A DNA stretch of 64,000 bases from Perognathus longimembris pacificus (lineage: Eukaryota > Chordata > Mammalia > Rodentia > Heteromyidae). The translations under genes were made by a program, and so were the position numbers. Positions 36,399 through 49,498 of the stretch are shown one piece after another (position 1 is the stretch's first letter; every line of letters begins with the position of its first letter). The DNA is taken from NCBI RefSeq assembly GCF_023159225.1, contig NC_063176.1, forward strand, positions 9,994,963 to 10,058,962, given 5' to 3'. The notes beneath the pieces were generated by a model. The model saw only the letters and a list, made by a program, of their open reading frames with translations, was not told where the DNA came from and did no database searches.

Positions 36399-38777
36399 GA
36401 GGCTACTACTTTTTTCCTTGCTCAATGACCTAGAACGCCTGAGTACATATTTGCTAATATTACAAGATTCCAATCATATTTACTTTATGGAAATAAACAT
36501 ATTTTAAAAATAATCTTGCAAATGTTTGAAATGTTTTGTTCTCACTGCTAATTAAGCCCAGGTGACTCAGTAACTGGAACAAACACATTTTGAGTGACTT
36601 TAGAAGCAGTTTGCATTTCAACTATTTAAGTAACTTGATTATGTCAAAGACAATTATTTTTCTTAGTCATATCATTCAAGCTAATAACATGGCCGTCTTC
36701 CAGCAGTGTGCTTATCTCTGGATAGTCAACTTCTCCTTCAGGATATTTTTCTTTACCTTTCAGTTGGCTCTTAAACCCAAGTTAGAAATCCAAGAGGCAC
36801 AAAGTTTGTTCAGGTTGATAAGCTGAAGTAACTTATTGTATTTCTCTTTCCATAAGCAGAAGAATCCTACTCACAATTAGAAGAAGAAAAAAAGCAGAAT
36901 AGCTTCTAAAATGACTTCCTCTTAGGCTTCATACCTTTCAAAAATGTCTTCTGGGCTTTCTGCCCTGATTTTCACTGATTTCTAGAAATTCTTTTCATTC
37001 AAGCATTTGAAGAGGGAGTACTGGAAAACAAACAGACTAGAGGAAGCATGGCCAGGGTGGTTCAGATGCAAGATATCCCAAGGGCACACATTAAAAAAAA
37101 ATGAGAAAAAGTAAAAGAACAACAAAGGAGACTTCAGGGCTTTCGAGAGATATGACGAGTCTGGAAATAATCCAACTATTCAAATCAGAATTGTTGGTAG
37201 ACACTGTCATGATCAGGAATTACACATGAAAGAAAAGAAATTCTCTACTCCGCTCTCTGGCTGCTCAGCAGATAAAACATAAAATCTCCTATAACTTCAA
37301 TTTGTAGATTTTAATAGATGGGGCTGGAAAACAGAATAAAATCATTTAAGCACCAATGAAGCGTGTTTGTAATTTAAATTTTATCCTCATTCCAAATTGG
37401 AAGAGCAACAATTTAAAAGGAAACTTGTTTTATCAAACAAAAAAAGTTTTTTTTGGTAATTTGGTATACTGGAATAAAAAATAATTAAGATATAACTTGC
37501 TTACGTCCTCTTAAAGTGTCTAGTTGATAAGCTTTGGCTCACAATTTCAGAGGCTGTATTTTACAGTGCTATTTTATGTGCCTGGTCTACATTATAAGCC
37601 CAGTTCTGTCATTTACAAGCAGGATTGGACACAATTTAATTCTGTTTATTATAGAAATCAAGTGCTTTTGGAAAGAGATAGTGAGCAGCTGCTTAATATT
37701 GTCTTTTTGTTAATATAAGGAGGTTCATTTCTGGTGCCCTCTGAGGAGAAAAGCAGTTTGCACAATTTCTAGTGGCTCTTTCCTGCAGAACTCTAGCTCT
37801 GCTGCCAGGATGAGACTGCAGAAAAGATCTGCAGTTAACTGTTGGGGCTGGCTGTCTCTGGCAGGTGTCAATTTAAGACTGGTATTCCAATAGGATTTCT
37901 CAGCGTCTTACAAAGAACATATCAGTAATCAAGACAAAAATGCAATAATTATTTTTGTTACACAATTGTGTAGCTCTTTCTTTAATCTTAGGGTAACAGT
38001 TTTGTTTAGTACTTTTTTTTACTTTTGTTTTTGTTTGTTTACAGTGGGGACAGGCAAGGATTATTCTGCCTTCCTCAGAAAACTGGGCTAAGGAGATTAT
38101 TATGATCATCTGAGTCACTTTTTACATTCTTGAAGTGGGAATGATATTTAAACAGATTAAATGTTGAGTATGAACATGATCCAACATTAGTCCTGCCCTA
38201 CATTAAAAAAATAAAGGTAATTTTCTTAAATTACTTTTATATATGCTTCTGACCCTCTGTTTTGCTATATTAAGGAGAGAAAGGCACGGAAATGGCATCA
38301 GACAGTGATCCATTTTTAATAAGATTTTCAGCCTAATTATATAAGTTTTAAAGGTTCAAATAACATTGGGCTAAAAGCCAGGTTTTCTGGATGCATAGCT
38401 GAACTGAACTTTTGAACTTCTAGGTTTGCTTTTCAGTGGTTTAAACTTTGTTCCAGAGAAAGTCAGACCCATTTTATTCTGGTATCTTCCTTTGTTTTTT
38501 GGAAAAAGAATACTAATCATGAAATTAGTTAGTTAATCATAAAATTAGATAGTTGTGACAAACAACAAATAATCTAGCAAAACTGAAGAAAAGATCCCAG
38601 TTCAAGGGATAAGCGGGTGATCGGCCAGACCTTCAACCTCTAGCATATTTTCTCATCAGAGGAGATTAATAAGGCATTTCATAGGCTGCTGAGAACTGAC
38701 TGTGCTTGCTCGTCATTCACTTATACCAACACGAAAAACTGTTAAGACATTTCTATTAAAAGAAAAGTTTGTCTTGC
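36399..38777. other. Unassigned non-repetitive sequence
   Basis: No gene or named repeat is seen over about 2.4 kb. Parts (36540-36740, 37700-37890) look like ordinary unique sequence and could hold non-coding elements. Nothing in them supports an exon. Confidence 0.4.
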
Positions 38778-39030
38778 TTGATGCTAGTGGCTCAGTCCTG
38801 TCACCCTAGCTACTCAGGAAACTGAGATCAGAGGATCTTGGTTCAAAGCCAGCCCAGAGAGAAAAGTCTTTGAGATTCTTATTTACAATTAGCCACCCAA
38901 AGCTAGAAATACTAGAGCACCAGCCTTGAGCAAGAAAGCTAAGGGACAGCACCCAGGCACTGAGTTCAAGTCCTAGTACCAGCACTATAAAAACAAACAG
39001 AACAAAACAAAAATGAAAAAATAAAAGAAA
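38778..39030 (+). mobile_element. B1-Geo type SINE
   Basis: GATGCTAGTGGCTCAGTCCT, then ACCCTAGCTACTCAGGAAAC, then ATCTTGGTTCAAAGCCAGCC, then CACCAGCCTTGAGCAAGAAA, an A/C-rich tail and final A-rich run. Confidence 0.88.
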
Positions 39031-39084
39031 GGAATACCTTGACTGTTTCTTAGTTCTTGAAAACAGTACCATCTATGGAAATTT

Positions 39085-39775
39085 TTTAAAGAGTCATGAA
39101 GTCATTGTACAATGGAGTTACCATTCCCGAATGCAGTCCATTGGATATAATGCATCTTGCTCAATGTCACCCATCTTTCTCCCCATCCGGCTCAACCTGC
39201 CCTTTTCCTCAAATTCCTTATTATTTTTACATGTATTGTCATTTATAACTTTATTCTTCCCCTTCCCTTTCTTTATGTTTCCCTCCCCTCCCTTTGACCT
39301 AATCCTCCTTTTGAGTACCCAATTCCTGATGATATTTTGTTGGAGTTGAAGTGAGCCTTTCTAAGGAATTGCATCATCTGAGCCCTCCCCTGATTTTGTC
39401 ATATTTCAGTTAATATACTTCTGTAAATGTGGGAACTACTCCTAAGTATCTAATTATATATTTATAAGTGAATCCTTGGTTCCACACATAAGAGAAAATG
39501 TGCATATTTTGTCTTTGGGCCTGACTTACTTCACATAACATAATTTTTTCCCCCAGGTTCTTCCATCTCTTTGCAAATTTTAAAATATCACTTTTTTCCC
39601 TATTGGATGAGTAAAGTTCCACTGTGAATATAAAATGCATTTTCTTGATTCATTCATCCATTGATGGGCATATGAACTGTTTCTATACCTTGGTTATGGT
39701 GAATAGAGCTGCAATGGACATGGTTGTGCAGGTGGCTTTCTGTATCCTAGTTTGTAATTTTGGGGATAAATGCAT
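39085..39775 (-). mobile_element. Older L1 3' region, antisense
   Basis: On the minus strand this is the end of L1 ORF2 and its 3'UTR. Recognisable pieces are AACTAGGATACAGAAAGCCA, ACAGTTCATATGCCCATCAA, TCAGGCCCAAAGACAAAATA, and the 3'-terminal text near 39130-39180 (TTGAGCAAGATGCATTAT). It is clearly more diverged than the copies at 3608 and 21345. Confidence 0.8.
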
Positions 39776-40104
39776 GCCTAATCTTTGAACTGGGGAGGAA
39801 GTGGGCTTTAAGACATCTCTGCTCAAGAAAAATTAAGGGTTTTAAAAATATTTGCATTATTTAAGCTGAATTGAGATTATAACCATTTAAGGTCTGTGAT
39901 TGCTACACATAATATATTATAATTAATTACTACATTTTCAGTGTGCCTGGGTAGATTTAAACATTCAAAAGCCTGTGAATTCTAAACACTTATATATTCT
40001 TTCCTCTCTGACTTTAACTGAAATTTCACATGGGGGTGGGGGGTGGTGGGATGAAGCAGTATTGTCAGCAGGAAATGAGAGAATGTGTTTAAAAGAAAAA
40101 AAAC

Positions 40105-40221
40105 GGGGAGCAGGGAGGGGAGAATGAGGGACGAGGTAACAAACAGTACAAGAAATGTATCCAATGCCTAATGTACGAAACTGTAACCTCTCTGTACATC
40201 AATTTGACAATAAAAATTTGA
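40105..40221 (+). mobile_element. Short L1 3'UTR end
   Basis: GAGAATGAGGGACGAGGTAA, then AGAAATGTATCCAATGCCTA and ACATCAATTTGACAATAAAA match the last part of the L1 at 3608-4603. AGA(n)C-type text on both sides (40094-40104 and 40221-40232) looks like a target duplication merged with the A tail. Confidence 0.85.
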
Positions 40222-40235
40222 GAAAAAAAAACACT

Positions 40236-43200
40236 AAAATAATTCTTAGTAAAAAGAAAACATTGTAAGAGTAAAGGAGTATGAATAGAAAAACCGATAG
40301 TGCTGGGCTCTAGACCTAAATAAGCATAGATCTCTCCATATCCAAGGTCAGAGTGACATAGAGGAGAAATGAGGGAGTAAACAACACAACGATCCATTAA
40401 ACAGATGCCTAGGAGCAGCCTCCTGCTTTCTTTTGTAAATAAATAGGCTGACTGCAAGGACTTTTGCCCTTAGGCTCAAATCATTGAACTACTCCAGTGA
40501 GAGTTTGCCTTGGCCTCTGGGGCCAGCACTGGATTTGGAAACTGAAGCAGAGTAGAATTTCTTATAAATAGATTTGTACAATGGATACAGAAAAGTGAAA
40601 AAGTAACCAACAAACGTATCCAGTCAGACAAGTCTACCCTTCTTAATTTGTCATAAGCTGTTAGTGGAAAGTAGAGTCTTTCCAGTTGGCTGGCTGCTTG
40701 CTTGTTCATTATCCATGTGTCTAATGGGCAAAAGTGTCACCAGGTTCTAACTTAAAGTCACCATTCCAGGACATGGCCTGTTGAGCGGGAAACAAATCTA
40801 TCTTTAACTCTGTCTCAATCTAATTATATCCATATCTCTCCATATCTGTAGTTACATCTACACTCGCATGCAGGAAAAATCCATGCAAGCCAGGGACACT
40901 CATTAACTTAATGCTTCTTTCAAATTATAAACTGACTCCAAGGATAGTGTGCTCACTGAACAAGAAAAATCCATGGAGTATAATCATAAAAGTAACTTGT
41001 TTTGTCTTGTTAGTCTTTGCATGTTGATGCTTAGAAGGGATTGACCTCAATTACTCTTTAATGAAAATTCAAGTAAGACTGCGGACTTTTTGCATACTTT
41101 TTGTTAGTACTAAGTGTTTTGGTCTATAGAAATAGTGAAACAGTGTCTTAAGATGCAAAGCCTGTGGCTTATCAGATCAGCAATATTCAAAGACCTTACC
41201 TCTCCTAGCTGCTCTGAGTAAATGCTCTTCTCTCAGGAAAGCTGATCCTTTCTTCTCTTCCATTTACTACTGCCTTGGTGAGCCACTTCTCTTCCCAGCT
41301 TTCAAAAGTTTGGGCTGAATGATAATTGGAAGATTACATATTTCATAAAGTTTGATGAGAATGGAATTAGTATAGAAGATTTAATCGATTCTAATATTGT
41401 AAACCATAGTTATTGTGTGTTCCATTAAGAGAAGAAAAAATAATAAGTGTTGTCTATGATACTATGGCTGAGTCTTCTTTTATTGTTTCTTATTTCTAAT
41501 GTATCTTTAATTAATCAGTGAAAGAATTTCAAATGTGTGTATATGTATACATTTATACATCTACATATACATTTAAACAAATATATGTAAATGTTATATA
41601 TTGCTATACATATACATATCTTATATGTATATATTTACCCTTCTGCATAAATAGTATGGATGTTTTTAAAATAATGTTCCTTTTCCTTTATAGAAATTTT
41701 CCCCAAAAAGCTCCTTTTCTACAAGTTTTAATGTAGATACTTTCTTGATCTTTTGAGAATGTAGACATAATCAAGACTGTACTCCTTCTTCAAATGACCT
41801 GGTTTATTAATTAATCCATTTAGAGACAACTGTTCATTCTGACAACTACAACAACAAGAACAGGAACAATGATATCTGGTCATTACTGATCATATGTCAT
41901 TTATACAACTACAATGGTGTGAGAAATAGTAAATGTCATTGAATGTGTTTTCCTGGAAGCTGGAAAAACATGATAAACTCATGCATGAGTCAATAGTATC
42001 AACAGGAGTCAATAGTATGTGTCAGGAAATATTAAGCCTTTCTGCACTTATTGGCTATAATTACGATCATTTTTAGAACTTGAATAATAATGTAGTCAGT
42101 ATTGTGTTTCATGGAATTGGCTTGTTCTGAAATGCAGCTTTTTCAAATGGAATTTTGTAGGTACTTTAAAACTTCTTTCCTGGGAAAATTTACATACCAA
42201 TGATGTGGTTGATACTTCTTTTCTTCTTCTTTTTTTTTTTCTTCCTAGCTTCTAAGTCTACCCTTTCTATTAGTCTTCTATTTCACATATATTCCTTCTT
42301 TAGGCTCCCAGCACTCTGCTTAATGGTACTCTATGACAGGATTTGAAATACTTACCTCATGTCCAGTACTATTTGGTCCATGAGAAACAGTGAAATATCC
42401 TGTGTCTCAACCTGTGGGCTAAGACACTATGTGAAGTTCTCTCCATTTTCCTTATTCAGAAGCAGCTGACTGACTGCCTGGCATTTCGTACTCATTTGTT
42501 GGTTTGATTAGGCATCATATCCCATTTTACCTTTTTCTCAGGCCCACCTCTTCTCCCTTAGAAATATTCCATCTGAAGACTTAAAAGGCTTAAGTGAGAA
42601 GACAGTAAAGCTGATAATGATGACGATGATATGTGGATTGGGTCTCAAGGTATTTGTCAAACATATAGAGATTTATGTATTATTTTGTACTCTTCTGCCC
42701 TTATTGGATAAATAATGTCTAAGGCTAAAATTTGCTAAAGTAAAAACAAATAAATAAAATTTATTCATAGACATATTTCCGTGATTCAGGCCCTATTAAT
42801 ATCTCAGTAAAGGATATGCTTAGTTTCCTTTAGACTCAGACCTTGGTGAGGTAAGGGACAGTCTTTCTGGTCCACTCTCACCATGATGCTTCTTGTTTCA
42901 CACATCCACGACTTCACACTGCTCCTCCTCATTTTGGGTGAAAGATATAATCACTACCTTGTCTCCTCTAACTCCAATGGACATATCTCCTTTCTATACC
43001 TGTTGGGTTTACTGTTGCTTATCCCTATTACATCTTTTGAACCCCTGTGCTAGTCTCTTATGGAAGAACTTTAATAATAGCTGCACCTGTAAGAAGCATT
43101 AAGTTAGCTAAAGAAGCTATTAGATTTTCAAGTAGTTTAGGCATCTTCCTTTCATTAAAGATAATCTTAGGGGTCAGAAATGGTTATTACTCATGTTTCA

Positions 43201-43704
43201 AGTTCCTAGAGACTTTTAAATTATAGAATAAATACATATTGAAGAAAAATTGAAAGTGTAGAATGTGGTTAAGAAACATTTAAACTTCATAATTTTCAAC
43301 ATGTAATAAAGTATATGAATATATCTTATTACTCTATTAATTGGGACTGTAAATTAAGCCTAAATTCATATACTCCTACAAACTAGCAGGAATAGTTCCA
43401 GCAGTCAATGCTGAAACTAACGCCTAGTGATCCTGCTGACAGTGCTTCATCTGTTAGGTGGTGATTTTTGGATACCGCCTAGGAGTTTAAAAATCATGTG
43501 TCATCTGCTTTTCATGTCATTTTTGTAAAGTAACTTAAAGTCAACATAAACCCTAAAAAGAAAAGTTCTATCAGAGCTATTGAAATTAATTAGAACTCCT
43601 GGCTGAATACAATGCAGAAGACACCCTATTTTAAACAATTCTTTGTAACTTTTCATGTTTGCTGATCTATTCTGTGATGAGTGGATATATTGTTTATTGT
43701 TTGG
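40236..43704. other. Unassigned sequence
   Basis: No gene is recognised over about 3.5 kb. An A+T-rich low-complexity patch (TATACATATA-like) lies at about 41530-41640. Other frames are short and motif-free. Confidence 0.4.
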
Positions 43705-43770
43705 TTGTTTGTTCGGTACCACCAGAGACTGAATCATGCTAGTTCTGTACCACTGAACTAGTTCCTGGCC
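43705..43770 (-). mobile_element. ID-like SINE fragment, antisense
   Basis: GTACCACCAGAGACTGAATC then CTGTACCACTGAACTAGTTC and CTGGCC suggest a reversed ID-type monomer. A (GT)n run follows. Confidence 0.4.
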
Positions 43771-43778
43771 TGAAGCTA

Positions 43779-43780
<2 letters not shown>

Positions 43781-43822
<42 letters not shown>
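43781..43822. repeat. (GT)n microsatellite
   Basis: A pure GT run of 42 bp beside a SINE-like fragment. Confidence 0.95.
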
Positions 43823-43826
<4 letters not shown>

Positions 43827-46161
43827 TTTGATACTTTTTGTTGTCTATAGGCCCAAATACCTACTTTCATTAAAATAGATAGTTAACTTTTCACTTCCAT
43901 TTAAAAAAATACAGGAACTTATTTTCCTATCATCATGTCCCAAATATGTGAGTAACTTAAAAATACAATACATTACATAATGTTTTCTATCTGTACATCT
44001 AATTATGTAGGGTTCTCTTTTCCCTACCATTAGTGTATATACTGACATGGACAAGTAAGTCATACTCTAATGTCACAACATTTATTTTTCCTGGGGACTC
44101 TAGTTTCTTGCTACTAACTATTGCTGAGGTTAACTTTCACAAATTCACAAATATGGATGATTAAAGGGTGTGATTATCAGAAATGAAAATGTTAATAATT
44201 ATAAATTTGGAAAATTTGTCTTACTCCCATTTAAAAACAAAATATGAATGTAACCTGTAGCTTCTGTGACTCAGGTCGGACACTACATCTACAGCAAAGT
44301 CCCAGTAAAGAAGAAAATCATTTGGTTTGTTCTGAAAACGAGCAATGGGACACATCCCTGGGCTCCTGATTGTGTTGTCTGGAGTGATTTCAGTGCCAGC
44401 ACATGACGGTACCCATTGTATGTCTTTCTGTGTGGCTGGGAAAGAATGGTTTTCCTTGGGGTTGACCCAGGGTTTTTTTTTATGAGATCAAGGTGTGGGA
44501 AGGTGATGTAATCCTGACCTCCCTGAAACAGCACATTGTAAATAAATTCATTTTCAGATTGGGATTATTCCAGGTCACTGTTGGAAACAGGAGTGTGCAG
44601 CTACCACTAATACTGCATTCGGGAGATTTTGCTGTGGCAGCTGAATCAACAGCTGGGGCTCTGAATTCCCTAACTTGCACATAGGATTTAGCTTTCTCAC
44701 CCACATATTATGGTCCTATATTTACCATCTGCACGTCACTTTTTATTTATGAATTTATTTTTTAAAGCAGATTTATTGGCAAAGTAATGGCATGTTTTTG
44801 AAAACAATTTAAAAGCACAAAGCTGCATCATAGAAATGCAGTTGTTGATAAGATTCCTTAGGCAGCACAATAGCTCATTAACAAAGAATGGATATGAGCT
44901 AATCATTTCGAAAGCAAGTGTTATTAAATTTGAAAAAAAAAAGCGTCAATGGTTTAAAAATTGCCTTTCCCCCCCCAAAAAAAATAGCAGAAAACCTTCT
45001 ATGTGACCACAGATTTCACCCAATTTTAAATTTTCTTTACCAATATCAATTTTAATACACGATGGAAAAAAGAAATAAACTTTAACCTTGGGGCTGCTGT
45101 GAATGTCTTTTCCTTTTTCACTTGTATTCAGAGGGTATTTGCTTTTGCTAGAGGCTTTCATTTGAAGGAAAGGCTGCCAACATGTAGGTCACTTTGTCAG
45201 TATAGGACAGTTTGAGAAACACAGAAACCTGATTCTAGCAAGCAAATGCACACAGGTGAGATGCAAATCTCCTGCTAACTGTTCCCTGGGGTGTCATTAG
45301 CCCTTCCCTTCATAAATAAATACCTCTTTGAGAAAAGCTCCCAGGGATTGTGCTACAACTTCTCCACAAAATCAGGCTGCCAAAGAAGAAAGAGTAATCA
45401 AAGAGTAAGTGTTCCCCAAGCAGCTCATCTCTGCAGGCCTGCCTCGTGCTGGTGTGAGTAAAAACAAGGCTCGACCTCTACCTGCTTCTGGAGAGTACTA
45501 GCAAGTTGTCATCCATTCGCTTCTTTTGGAAAGTAGACAGAGAATTATTTTTACATCTCTGCAGTACAGTGTAGTTATGTTCTCTGTTCAGACTCTTTCA
45601 CAGCTATACACGGGACCTTAGAGATAAATCTCTAAGAGAGATGAGAAATATTGTAATAGTTGCATTTCTTCTATAGCCACATACTTTCCTTATCGCAAAT
45701 GGCCAAGTTCTAGTGGCAGTAGAAGATATTTAAAAAAAAAATTAAATTTGGCAACTCATCAATTGAAATCTGCTACTAAAGGTTGCAGAAGAGAGAAATC
45801 ATGTCAAATCCCGCCCTAAATGTTTAGTTACTCTTTCTAGAAATATTACAGATGATGTCATATTAACTTATACAAAAAGACATTTTCTTTCTTTCCAAAT
45901 GGCTCTACATTATTAACCTGATGATATCTAAAGCTGGATAATAAGAAATATTTTGCTTATTTTTCATGAAAGATTTCTACCATCAGTAATCCCATGAATG
46001 TATGGTCCTAATTTAAAATAATTGTTCTGAAGTAAAAATAAGCAAGTCTGTCACTGGGGCTTTGAAGGAAGGGCAATCTTCCAAGCCAATTATAAACAAA
46101 CCGACCTGCTCAAGATTTTCTTTCTTATGTAAAAGCACATTCTTTGCCAGCTAGGAAAGCT

Positions 46162-46164
<3 letters not shown>
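43823..46164. other. Unique sequence, candidate non-coding conserved region
   Basis: About 2.3 kb contains no gene and no recognisable repeat, the cleanest unique stretch in the window. It includes an octamer ATGCAAAT at about 45262 and SOX-like AACAAAG at about 44881. These motifs are short and prove nothing alone. Confidence 0.35.

Positions 46165-46212
<48 letters not shown>
46165..46212. repeat. (CT)n microsatellite at a SINE tail
   Basis: This is a pure CT run joined to the 3'-tail side of the antisense SINE at 46213-46432. Confidence 0.95.
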
Positions 46213-46217
<5 letters not shown>

Positions 46218-46432
46218 GTGCTGGTCCTGGGGTTTGAATTCAGAGCGTGGATGCTGTCCCTGAGCATTTTTGCTCAAGGTCACTGCGCTATCATGTGAGC
46301 CAGAGCTCCACTTGCATGTTTTTATTTTTATTTTGTAGTTAATTGGAGATAAGTCTCACGGACGTTCCTACCTGGGCTGGCTCACTCTCCTGAGTAGCTA
46401 GGATTATAGGCATGAGCCACGGACACCTAGGT
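46213..46432 (-). mobile_element. B1-Geo type SINE, antisense
   Basis: TGGTCCTGGGGTTTGAATTC, then TTGCTCAAGGTCACTGCGCT, then GTTAATTGGAGATAAGTCTC, then GTAGCTAGGATTATAGGCAT. It has a small deletion in the B1-like half. Confidence 0.87.
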
Positions 46433-46444
46433 CTATATAGTTTT

Positions 46445-46644
46445 GTTTCTTTGTTTTTTTCCAGTTCTGGGCTTGGACTCAGGGCTTGGACACTGTCCCT
46501 GAGCTTCTTTTGCTCAAGGCTAGCACTTTACCACTTGAGCCAAGGCACCATTTCTGGCTTTTTCTGAATACATGGTACTATGGTATTGAACACAGGGCTT
46601 CATGCATGCTAAAGCACTCTACTACTAAGCCACATTGCTAGCCC
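46445..46644 (-). mobile_element. IDL-Geo dimeric SINE, antisense, diverged
   Basis: TTCTGGGCTTGGACTCAGGG, then AAGGCTAGCACTTTACCACT, then GGTATTGAACACAGGGCTTC and CATTGCTAGCCC. It lies immediately beside the B1-Geo SINE in the same orientation. A TATAGTTTT match lies on both sides (46436-46444, 46650-46658). Confidence 0.88.
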
Positions 46645-47032
46645 CTCAGTATAGTTTTTAATGGACCTTCTTCTCAGTCTTCCTGCTTCAGATAAGTAGA
46701 TTCAAGTTAACACTTCATGAAGAATGATTGATCTAGTTACATAAACATAATTTTTCTATTAGGTTTAGGAAAATGAATAAGTTAGAGGTGAGACTGGCTA
46801 GATTTACCTTGACATGAAGGCAATCAAGTGAGGAGAAATCAATTGGCATCTATTTAGTACTTGATGATGTGTGATAACTGTTCCTAGAAATTAAGGGTTT
46901 TTTCCTGTCAAGTTGGAGAAATCAAGTATTTTCAGTTGAAATATATATATATATCTCACATATAAAGAAGAATAAAATGTGATTTTTGGAGTATACAAAG
47001 CTTCTTTAGAAATAGAACTTCACTCTAATATA

Positions 47033-47035
<3 letters not shown>

Positions 47036-47079
<44 letters not shown>
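47036..47079. repeat. (GT)n microsatellite at a SINE tail
   Basis: This is a pure GT run joined to an antisense SINE right half. Confidence 0.95.
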
Positions 47080-47081
<2 letters not shown>

Positions 47082-47172
47082 CATGGGGCTTGAACTCAGG
47101 GCCTAGGTATTGTCCCTGAGCTTTTGTACTCAAGGCTAGTGTTCTACCACTTGAGACACAACACCACTTCCT
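47080..47172 (-). mobile_element. SINE right half, antisense
   Basis: GGGGCTTGAACTCAGGGCCT then CAAGGCTAGTGTTCTACCAC and ACACCACTTCC is the reversed Geo-like half. The left half is missing, as expected for a 5'-truncated SINE. Confidence 0.8.
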
Positions 47173-47296
47173 CTAACATACATTTAATAAATACTACGAA
47201 AATGAATTCTTTTTGTAAAATAAGGCTGATTTTTTTTCAGTGTTTTCTGAGAAAATTGCTGAAAATAAACCCTTCAGAGTATCAATCTCTTAGAAA

Positions 47297-47297
<1 letters not shown>

Positions 47298-47342
<45 letters not shown>

Positions 47343-47348
47343 GTATCT
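47298..47348. repeat. (ATCT)n microsatellite
   Basis: About 11 pure tetranucleotide units followed by a GTATCT variant. Confidence 0.95.
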
Positions 47349-48644
47349 CTATCATCTGTCTGCCTGACTAGTATTCTGTGGTAGTGTGATAGAGAGAGAG
47401 CAATAAAATAATGGTTTAATATAATATTAAATAATATCAATTCATAGTAATAATAATGATACTACAGTGGAATTGTTTTACTTTCTGGAGGCTTGGAGAA
47501 ATTTAATTGCTCACAAAAACACTGGGAAGTAACCACTTCTATTTAATTCCCTTCAATCATATGCAAACTGAATCTCAATGTCCTCTAAACTCTAAGTATT
47601 AAACTCAGCGTTGATGTCATAGCTTAAAAACAAACAACAACAACAAAAAAACCCACCCAAATTCTGAATCAGTTTCAACTTGGATATATAGCCGGGAAGA
47701 ATAGATCAGGAAAGAGATGTAGGAATTAACTAGTTAACAGTGTCTGGTCAAGGCAACAGAAGTTTGCTTTACATTTCGAAAGGATGTTAAAGCCTTCACT
47801 TACAGTCTCTGGCAAATGAGTCCCTAGTCACTTCTACCTGGATTACTAACCCTATTCTATTTAGAAACAACAGATACCTTTTCCAGGGTTGTCCTCCATC
47901 CTCAAAGTCTCCTCACACTGTTACTCCCATGCCCCTTACTTTTGACCATTGCAAGTAATGTAAACAATTTATCCTTTCCTTCCTCAAATGTTTACTATAG
48001 GAATGGTCTTGGCACTCTAGGATGGCAGTTGTACTTCTAACATGAGTCTCGCCTTCCTGCTGGTAGTTATGAACGCACTCCAAGGCCTGATTCACTTCTT
48101 ACTAACATCTGGAACAGTTCAATAAACTTTTCTTGTGGAAAAAACATTGGTCTCAAGAGTTTTAGTCTTAACAGCTTTTTGGATCTTGAGAATCGTCTAG
48201 ATAATCCCACTGATTTAATACATAATGAAATTAAAAATTGAGGTAACTGTTTGTTTTAACATTGCAACTTTAATCAACTTATTAAAGTAAACTTTGTTGA
48301 ATTAGATAGAAATCCCAAAGTACATTTTTGGCTACAAATAAGTCCACACTGATGGAAAAGTGTGTTTTTTTCTACCTCATAGGAACTATTTTCAGTTTGT
48401 TGTGATTTTTTTTTCAGGTGCCAGCACTATGCATTTAAAGATAAATTAACATGTTTATATACACAAACATATCCTCTCACATGCATCATCTTATTTATTC
48501 CCATAAATACCAAGTGACAACTTTGAACGTCTTTCTGTAGTCTGGTTTTATATTCTTACATTTAAAATGATTCTTATACTTAGAATAGATATCTTGTTTG
48601 AAATTACTCCTTAGGTTTGCTTTATAGAAAAGTCATACATAAGT

Positions 48645-48745
48645 CGCTGACCGTGGGCCCATACCTGTTATCACAATATTCTGCAAGTTAAGATCAGCCT
48701 AGGCTACATAGCAAGGCCCACTCCAAACATAAATCATAATGATTG
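48645..48745 (+). mobile_element. B1/7SL-like SINE fragment
   Basis: CTGACCGTGGGCCCATACCT then GATCAGCCTAGGCTACATAG and CAAGGCCCACTCC follow the order of a 7SL-derived monomer with a deletion. Confidence 0.65.
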
Positions 48746-49458
48746 CAACCATTTACATACTTGCTTGGTCTTTTTCAGCATTTATAATTTATTTTCTTTA
48801 TAAACAAGTCTCGTCTCAGTTCTTTCACTTTATTCTACATCTTGATGAAAACACCAATTCAGAGTCAGCTTAAATTTGTTTCTAGCAACTACAAACATCG
48901 AATAGCTGCCTCTTATTAAGGTTCTGTTAAAGGTGCTTTGCTTATTGTTGGGAAGCACTGAATAATTACTTACACTCATGAATTAATTGCAAGCAAGAGA
49001 AAAGCTTGGCTTCCCTGTCTTCAGTTTATATGTGTCCCAAATTCAAAGCCACTGGGCAGCCATCTTGGGAGGCTGGAAGAAGAGGAAAGGAGAACAGGTA
49101 TCCATCGTCCCTACAAAAACAATCCTGAACCACGGGGCTGTCAAACAAATTCCAATCGCTACTGAATACACCTGTGACTTAAGATAGTTTCAGTTGTGCA
49201 TACTTCCCTCCCCTTCCCATAATCCTTCCTACTTAGTCTAAGACCCATGACTGGAAAAGATGAGAAATGGTGAAGTACTAGCTTCCTATGGAATGTACAT
49301 GTCATATCATGCAATGAATCTCCTTTTTCACCCCTTTACCATCTCTCTTTCATTGGTAATTTAGTGTTTCCACAATAATTTGAAAATGTAATCCTTCTCA
49401 GTCTAGTTATTTTTTACCATCTTCTTCTAATCCATATCTTAAAAAAAATTCTGTTGAT

Positions 49459-49498
49459 ATTGTTTGTTATTTAAAAAGATTGTTTGTTATTTAAAAAG
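49459..49498 (+). repeat. Perfect 20-bp tandem duplication
   Basis: ATTGTTTGTTATTTAAAAAG occurs twice in a row without mismatch, probably a recent slippage or repair event. Confidence 0.95.
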
